A stretch of DNA of 48,086 nucleotides, taken from assembly GCA_014802265.1 (NCBI GenBank), contig JAAVCP010000007.1, positions 5,695-53,780 of the forward strand. Reading direction: 5' to 3'. A program made the position numbers and the translations under genes. The notes under the pieces were generated by a model. That model searched no databases and was not told the DNA's origin. It worked only from the letters and a program-made list of their open reading frames with translations. The DNA comes from Bacteroides sp. (GTDB lineage: Bacteria; Bacteroidota; Bacteroidia; Bacteroidales; Muribaculaceae). Position 1 is the stretch's first letter, and every line of letters starts with the position of its first letter. This document shows, one piece after another, positions 42,711 through 48,086 of the stretch.

Positions 42711-44915
42711 TTATTTTATGACACACTTTGTGACCCCAGCAGTCGTATGTACAATGTAAACTCCCGGAACAAGATTATGAGTTCCACTCCGTTGTCCGGA
42801 AGTATTGAAGACAATCGCGTCTTCTGGAGCAACTATGTCATTACCTTCTACCCGAACAGTATTATTTTTGGCAACTACAGAATTAACACTTGTTGAGGAG
42901 TCTATACGAAACGCGGGTGATATTGTCTGCACCTGTGTATCACCCTGAACATCCTTTAGCGATATACGCACATCATACCATCCAGTTTCACTTTGACAAT
43001 CAATCCGGGAAAGCGGACTATAATAGTAAGCACCATAGCCAGGCATAAAGAACTTTTCCGGATCCTCCACCACCTCAAGGAATAAATAGTTTTCACTACC
43101 ATAAGGAGCATATTCAAGAGTTACCTCTTCCAATGGCTCATAATCAAACCAACTTATAAAGGTGTCAGGATTAAATATTTCTTTAAATCCTCCGGCGGCA
43201 AAAGTTATGATAGCATCTTCTTTATTATCAAATTGATCCGTTACCTTACCTTCAGAATTTCTCATTTGAAGTTGCATAATTGTTGGAGAAATCCCTGAAG
43301 AACCTTGCGGGAAATACATCTCACAGCTATTCTTCCCTTGCAAGCCTCCTACCTTCATATTAGAATTTTCAATATAATATCTCCATTCGCCATTCTCTAA
43401 AGCAAGGTCACTATTAAAAAACATATTAAGGTCATCATATGCGTTACATACTTCCTCGCCATTCAACGTTATCCTAAGATTATGGTTAAGAAGGTCTATC
43501 GTACGAATCTCCCCGTATCTTCCAACAAAACTATAACAAAAATAATTTGATGGTTTTAGGAATGTGGTTATTGGTGTATTGTTACCAAATATTATACTTT
43601 CATTAGATGTGAAACTTAAAGCCTGATTAGGAATCATTGACAAGCTCCCGTCTGGTAATGCGCCGCTCGTTTCCAAAATACTGTCATAAGTGATACCATA
43701 AATTGGATGAATGGCTACCCATTTATTTTCAGTGAATGAATATAACGGTGCAACTATACCATAATGTCCATTTGGGAAATCCCAAAACTGTATGTCAGTG
43801 AATTGTGGCATTAAATCAACCTCGAGAGTATAAACAGGATCCAGGCAACTACGGTATTTATTTGTCTCCCAGGAGCAAGGATTTTGAAATGAGAAATTTG
43901 CACGTTGCATCACACCGTTTATATTAGTATAATATCCCATGCATCCTCCTGAATAGGGATCTATTCCAAATGGATTTTCTTCTATCTCCGGTTTATACAA
44001 ACTTTCAACATAATTTGCTTCCACCGGTTCAGTATAATATTTAATGTTATTGCTAACTTCTTGAGTTTTTGTTCCATTAGCACCAATAACAATCATACTG
44101 ATACCTTCATTTTTTTCATTTGCAATCACCTTCTGATATACAGAAAGTTTTTCAGAAGGAGTTACCCATGCATCTCCCCAGACACTTCCCGTGACAACAT
44201 CCCCTTCTTCATTTATTGAATCTCCTAATCCTATCTCAAAACACATTATGTTTACATCGTTGTAAACGAATTGGGTATACTGTTCCGCATCCGAGGTATT
44301 TCCTTCTTTAACAAGTATGAATTCTTCAGAAGAATTCATTTTCCATATGTCTGTGCTGATCCTCTCCCCAGTTGAAAATAAAGGACGGAAAGCTATATGG
44401 TTAGTGGCTTCTGTAGGCTCGGCTGTGACTTCCATATCTCCCGATACCTCTATATTTTCTTTTACAATGAAACGAATGCCATCAGCTCCTTGAAAATAGA
44501 AAAGGAAATCATACAACCCACCCTTTAGATTGAATGGGAATACCATATCTTCTCCAAAATTATAGGCGGTAGAGTAAAATGAAGGATCATCTACTGAGAA
44601 TGCAAAGATATACATTGAAGGCAGATATTCTGGATATGTGGGAATAACCGGCGTAACGGTATAATAAACCTCATCCGCCTCTTCCACAACTTGTGGTGAT
44701 TTAGGTATGGTGATTCTCGCTTTAGGAATCTCAATTCTCGGATGGGCGATTTGCCAGGCTTTTTGGGCATCTTCACTCAATTGACCAACTTCTGTGGTGA
44801 CATATTGGGAGTCACTTAATACTGGTGGAACACACGTTGGTGAAGCTGCCAAACTATTGATCGACGCTGCCACCGCCAAGCATGCGCATACTGCGCAATT
44901 CTTTAAAATCTGCAT
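42711..44915 (-). CDS. Large secreted protein with C-terminal sorting-like domain
   Basis: A 734-residue exported protein. The signal peptide is about residues 1-23 (ACLAVAASINSLA). The middle is long and rich in beta strands without a recognised enzyme motif. The last 60 residues (about 675-734) read as a Por/type IX secretion-like sorting domain: VVAKNNTVRVEGNDIVAPED and VFNTSGQRSGTH and GVYIVHTTAGVTKCVIK, with the conserved GVYIV and a basic end. It probably ends on the surface or outside the cell. It is transcribed alone behind a long structured leader. Function unknown. Confidence 0.75.
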   Translation of the reverse strand: MQILKNCAVCACLAVAASINSLAASPTCVPPVLSDSQYVTTEVGQLSEDAQKAWQIAHPRIEIPKARITIPKSPQVVEEADEVYYTVTPVIPTYPEYLPSMYIFAFSVDDPSFYSTAYNFGEDMVFPFNLKGGLYDFLFYFQGADGIRFIVKENIEVSGDMEVTAEPTEATNHIAFRPLFSTGERISTDIWKMNSSEEFILVKEGNTSDAEQYTQFVYNDVNIMCFEIGLGDSINEEGDVVTGSVWGDAWVTPSEKLSVYQKVIANEKNEGISMIVIGANGTKTQEVSNNIKYYTEPVEANYVESLYKPEIEENPFGIDPYSGGCMGYYTNINGVMQRANFSFQNPCSWETNKYRSCLDPVYTLEVDLMPQFTDIQFWDFPNGHYGIVAPLYSFTENKWVAIHPIYGITYDSILETSGALPDGSLSMIPNQALSFTSNESIIFGNNTPITTFLKPSNYFCYSFVGRYGEIRTIDLLNHNLRITLNGEEVCNAYDDLNMFFNSDLALENGEWRYYIENSNMKVGGLQGKNSCEMYFPQGSSGISPTIMQLQMRNSEGKVTDQFDNKEDAIITFAAGGFKEIFNPDTFISWFDYEPLEEVTLEYAPYGSENYLFLEVVEDPEKFFMPGYGAYYYSPLSRIDCQSETGWYDVRISLKDVQGDTQVQTISPAFRIDSSTSVNSVVAKNNTVRVEGNDIVAPEDAIVFNTSGQRSGTHNLVPGVYIVHTTAGVTKCVIK

Positions 44916-44918
44916 AAG

Positions 44919-44930
44919 TCAGATAAACAT
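44919..44930 (-). other. Three-codon mini-ORF with a strong ribosome-binding site
   Basis: On the minus strand AGGAGG lies 7 nt before ATG TTT ATC TGA (44930-44919), whose stop lies 3 bp before the ATG of the 734-residue gene (44915). A purine-rich Shine-Dalgarno is unusual in Bacteroidota, so this mini-ORF could load ribosomes and pass them to the main start. Confidence 0.4.
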
Positions 44931-44979
44931 TATATACCTCCTGATCACCCCGAATTTGGCATTAAAATTTAAATAGGAA

Positions 44980-45164
44980 GCGTGGGCGATTGTTCAGTTT
45001 ATCGTAGCTCGGGCATCGCCAAACGCCTCCTCTTAAATAAACAGTCCACTCCACACCCACGCCTAGTCATATAGGCAACCCGGGTCGGGAGTGGATATAC
45101 GACCAACGTGAGTATTTCATGACTGCCAATCCCTAAGAGTAAAATTTGGCGATTTCAAGCTACG
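44980..45164 (-). promoter_or_regulatory. Structured 5' leader, candidate cis-regulatory RNA
   Basis: Read on the minus strand inside the leader of the 734-residue gene, nested stems are visible: P1 CGTAGCT and ATCGCCAAA (45145-45164 with 45003-45023, an internal loop between), P2 TCCACTCC/GGAGTGGA (45088-45095 with 45045-45052) and P3 GCCTA/TAGGC (45072-45076 with 45061-45065). Downstream of P1, AATCGCC (44985-44991) can pair with the P1 3' arm GGCGAT instead, and GCGTGGG (44980-44986) with CCCACGC (45056-45062). Alternative pairing of this kind is what riboswitch expression platforms do. Ligand unknown. Confidence 0.55.
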
Positions 45165-45230
45165 GGATAAAGCAAAAACGCTCCATAGAAATTACAAATA
45201 TTTAGAGATACAACTCTATGCATCTATTGG

Positions 45231-45295
45231 CAAAATTAATAATATTTACAATACTCTACAAGTTATAGATATGTGTTATGTAACACATATCTATA
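45231..45295 (-). promoter_or_regulatory. Promoter and palindromic operator of the 734-residue gene
   Basis: Minus-strand CTTG (45259-45262), 20-bp spacer, TAATTTTG (45231-45238). Immediately upstream of the -33 is a perfect palindrome with 15-bp arms around TG (45264-45295), containing ATATGTGTTA and its complement. It sits where an activator or repressor would bind. The promoter gives a leader of about 310 nt that includes the structured region. Confidence 0.65.
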
Positions 45296-45357
45296 TAATA
45301 TCTTAATAATCAATTTTATACTAATCAAATTAATTTAGAACAAGATTTAATTAAGAA

Positions 45358-45977
45358 TTACAAACGTGTCATTTCTTCATCAAAATTCCGACATTCCCAA
45401 TAACGAGTCTCAATATTTGGAATTGAATTCATGATATCTCTTGATAGCTTATTGCAAAGACAAATAAGATTTGATGAAATACCTGCCAAAGCCGATAAGT
45501 CAGCATTCAATGCATCAAGTCCATTATTCTCTACAGATATGTCTGTCACCAAAATATATATTATTCTACAACCATCAATGTATTTTCATCGCCTATTATA
45601 TCTCGACAAATGGATAGACTGTCAGTTAATTTTTGAGGCAAATCGGAAGCATATTTAGACGCTTGTCTTCTTACTTTGCTTTCCGTTCCTCCATTAGATA
45701 GCAAAAGATCCCAACTCTTAAGCTCTACGAAACAAAGTGCTGACTGATTTGGAGGAAGAGCCAAAGCATCAACAGATTTTCTGGACTCTAACCTTCGCTC
45801 AATATCCATTTTTATTTTAACAGCATCAAAATCAATAACATCATATTTGGAGCCAACTATAATACAACGGTAAGACCTATCCTTATTAGGAGAACAAGCA
45901 CTATGCAAGCGACAAATCACAGTCAGCTTACCATCTATATATGCTAACACAATGGGATAAATCTCTGTCGGTGTCAT
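45358..45977 (-). pseudogene. PD-(D/E)XK-like partner gene, split by a frameshift
   Basis: Two pieces in one direction: a 138-residue frame (45561-45977) and a 64-residue frame (45358-45552) that continues it after a shift near 45560. The first has SVDALALPPNQSALCFVELKSW, which fits the D-x(n)-E-x-K core of PD-(D/E)XK nucleases, then KVRRQASKYASDLPQKL. The second ends RYWECRNFDEEMTRL. The start ATG overlaps the stop of the ATPase gene upstream (ATGA), so the two formed one operon. A nuclease partner of the ATPase is inferred. Confidence 0.5.
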
Positions 45978-46904
45978 TTTAATTTATTCCTTACTGCATC
46001 TACATTCATTATTTCACGCAATGGGGCAGCCAATAATGTAAAGACTTTGTTCAAATCTTCCGTTACCTCTTTAAAACGTACCAAATCCGTTACCTCTGAC
46101 TCATCCTGTCATATAATACTTAACATCTTTTTCAATTCCTTTTGCAGATGCAAAATAACGCAGTCCCTGGACAAAATAAGGACTATGAGAACTTATCACA
46201 ATTGGAATCCCTATTGCCACCAACTCAACAATAAGGCGGCAGAACAGAACCTGCCATTCCGGATGAAGATGAATCTCAGGCTCATCCCATATTAACATTT
46301 TAGCTGTAGATATCTGATTTGTTCTCAAAAGACGCTGCATTATACCGAATGACTTTATTCCTGATGCAACACTAACTACTGGAATCTCATGTTCATTATC
46401 AATAAAAGACATTTGTTTCGTCTTACTATCCACCACAAACTCCCCTCCTATTATAGATCTCTCCAACTGATACGCATAAGTTTGAGCATGATAATCCGCA
46501 TTAAATAGATCATAAGTGGTGAGCAACTTCTCTGCCATATCCGCTAAATGATAAGGAATATTATCCTTTCTTAACGAATCTGATACACCTCGCATTGAAG
46601 CCGTAGGAATAGGACTTGACATTACCAATGTGCTCAGTATGGGAAGATATAACGGTGACTCAATATAGGTGATATCTTCAATTGACACATTACCATAAAG
46701 ATTACATTCATATATTTTATTCTCGAATATCAAGATATTCATTTCGCTTCCGGAAGCATCTGTAGTATCATCACAGAAATTTATATATCCGGAAGCCTCT
46801 CCGTATGAACACAAGGGTTCCATGAATTCACTTTTAGAAATAAAATGTGTAAGATTTCCACACATTCATAATAGTTTCATTGATAATCAAGCAAAAAATT
46901 ATTA
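45974..46904 (-). pseudogene. Truncated and frameshifted ABC/AAA-type ATPase
   Basis: A 254-residue frame (46101-46865) holds the C-terminal half of an OLD/AAA_15-like ATPase: PVVSVASGIKSFGIMQRLLR, then Walker B LIWDEPEIHLHPEWQ and ISSHSPYFVQGLRYF. Past its stop (after KYYMTG) a shifted frame continues with DESEVTDLVRFKEVTEDLNK to the ATGA before the next gene. The N-terminal P-loop half is missing; between the ORF start and the IS630-family element at 46905 there is only 39 bp. The gene is therefore dead, and its loss is probably linked to the insertion. Confidence 0.7.
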
Positions 46905-47960
46905 TAAGTAGTCTGTCAAATTAAAAATATACTGTTAAGCAGCATGAGAAAAATTAATGACATACTCACTTCCGATACCATCCAGAATTTCTCCGGTAGC
47001 TTCATGGAGTGTGCTCCTGCTGCAGTAATGGTGAGGCTTGAGCCACCTTCCCTTGGGGAATCTCCAGACTGTCTCAGCGATCTTGAGGTGCGGAGAATAA
47101 GGAGGAAAGTAGAATATGTAGAGTCCCCTTTTCCTCCACTCGGGAATTTTCCTTGCAACCTCTCCCTTACGGTGAATCGAGGCGTTGTCAAGCACCACGA
47201 AAGTAGGCTTGTCAATCCTTCCGGAGAAATCGTCCAGCCATTCGGTCGCCGGTGATGGAATCTGTAGTAGCGAACCCTTCGTATTTACAGTCCGGGGACA
47301 CAATTCCGAAGATGTCCAGCCGATCCTTGTTTTTGGAGGGGATAAACACATCCTCATCCCCGAACTGCCAGCCGTAAGGAATATAACCACTGTTGCAGAC
47401 ATGACTCCCGTCTCCAAAATAGAAACGTATGAAGTCTGCACGCCAAAGATCTACAAGTTCTTGCAGCTGATGGTATTTGAGCTCAACAAGCTGCGGCGAG
47501 GGAGTTTCCTTATACGTTTATATCTTGCGCTGGCAATTCTAAAAAACATCTGAAGGTGAAGTCGCTCACCTCTCTTTTTGTGTCTTCCTGTCAGACCGCC
47601 TTTGCGGTCTTTATACTCTCCCGATGCTTCCTTTACCTTCGCGGTATCCGCTGATGTCATCAATGGCTTCGGTCCACGCGAGCCTTTCGCGATACCGTCC
47701 TTCCGTCTCACCCAATTGTATACGGCGATCTTCCCCCGACTATGGCGGCAATCCCATCGGCTTTGAGCAGCACACCCTGGCAGCGCATACGGTATCTGTG
47801 GCAGGAGCCGAATTTCAGTCCTTTCTCCAGCTCCGTACGCTGCTCGGCTGTGAGGTTTAATTTCTTTGTTTCCCCATGATATGTGTTTCCTATAGTTATT
47901 ATAGGAATATAACGTTTGAGGATAACCAAATAGTGTATTATTAACTTGAACACTTACTTA
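46905..47960 (-). mobile_element. Degenerate IS630-family insertion sequence
   Basis: The ends are related inverted repeats. TCAAATTAAAAATATACTGT (46916-46935) matches the complement of the right end (47928-47949) at about 16 of 20 bases, and TAAGTA/TACTTA lie just outside (46905-46910, 47955-47960). The length of about 1.06 kb is usual for IS630, which targets TA. Its transposase gene is broken. Ends are by eye and may be a few bases off. Confidence 0.65.
46935..47880 (-). pseudogene. IS630-family transposase, several frameshifts
   Basis: Three frames read leftward: ETKKLNLTAEQRTELEKGLK with MRCQGVLLKADGI (47708-47880), VRRKDGIAKGSRGPKPLM onward (47451-47711) and the DDE domain with TFVVLDNASIHRKGEVARKI and FYFPPYSPHLKIAETVWR (46935-47441). 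The DNASIH and YSPxLxxxE motifs identify IS630/Tc1-like transposases. A further shift lies near 47260-47320, where FGDEDVFIPSKNKDRLDIFG is in another frame. The enzyme cannot be made intact. Confidence 0.85.
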
Positions 47961-48044
47961 ACAAAAAATATTAGAGATTAAATAAATTTAATGTTTATAT
48001 TATACGTGCGCGCGAGTTTTTACGTTTTAATATAAAAGCAGACT

Positions 48045-48086
48045 ATGAAATACACAGAGGTACGTAACAATCCGAAGAAATTTTTG
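48045..48086 (+). CDS. Start of a probable transposase gene (truncated by the window)
   Basis: Fourteen codons, MKYTEVRNNPKKFL, run off the right edge. The NNPKKFL start is like IS5-type transposases of Bacteroidales, which often begin with a similar sequence. With the IS630 remnant beside it this is a mobile-element-rich stretch. Too short for certainty. Confidence 0.35.
   Translation, partial: MKYTEVRNNPKKFL

Overview
The window comes from a Bacteroidota chromosome of the order Bacteroidales, and a gut Muribaculaceae-type genome is my best guess. Three things support this. Promoters repeatedly match the Bacteroidota pattern TTTG-N20-TAnnTTTG. The conjugation genes follow the Bacteroides TraA-TraO order. 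The metabolic gene set includes GH95 fucosidase, C1B aminopeptidase, a 55-residue 2[4Fe-4S] ferredoxin and pyrDB/pyrK. The species cannot be named from this sequence alone.

Positions 1-19246 are the right part of an integrative and conjugative element whose left end lies outside the window. Reading leftward on the minus strand from the tRNA, it holds a tyrosine integrase, a small accessory zone with a 12 x 12-bp tandem repeat, a mobilisation pair (MobC-like protein and relaxase) beside a candidate oriT, and a long transfer operon: ParA-like TraA, TraB, TraC, TraD, TraE, TraF, VirB4-like TraG, three exported or membrane proteins, TraJ, TraK, TraL, TraM, TraN, TraO, a small protein and the VirD4-like coupling protein. 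The element abuts the 3' end of a CAU-anticodon tRNA gene (19246-19319), the probable attachment site. The tra and mob operons share a 20-bp box placed at the same distance from their -7 elements.

Positions 19320-41475 are core chromosome. Plus-strand genes come first: prmC-recX-comF, then pyrE, an SRPBCC protein, a Rieske-like lipoprotein, a LysE-type exporter, an exported protein and a ferredoxin. Opposing them is one minus-strand cluster, pyrC-carA-carB-pyrK-pyrD-pyrF-pyrE-pyrB, which covers all six steps of de novo UMP synthesis. It has a leader with an intrinsic terminator inside a 36-codon leader ORF, which suggests attenuation. Its PyrB carries a C-terminal four-cysteine tail like the zinc domain of the separate regulatory subunit PyrI. 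A GH95 fucosidase, a C1B aminopeptidase and a DUF4143-type ATPase follow. Two convergent gene junctions (25.7 kb and 38.7 kb) carry copies of one hairpin repeat in opposite orientations.

Positions 41476-48086 are a decaying accessory area. It contains a frameshifted Panacea-type antitoxin gene, a 734-residue secreted protein with a long structured 5' leader that looks like a cis-regulatory RNA, a broken ATPase plus PD-(D/E)XK-like gene pair (possibly an old defence module), a degenerate IS630-family element and the first codons of another probable transposase. The best candidates for undescribed biology are the structured leader at 44980-45164, the pyr operon leader, the PyrB-zinc fusion, the paired tra/mob promoter box and the hairpin repeat family.
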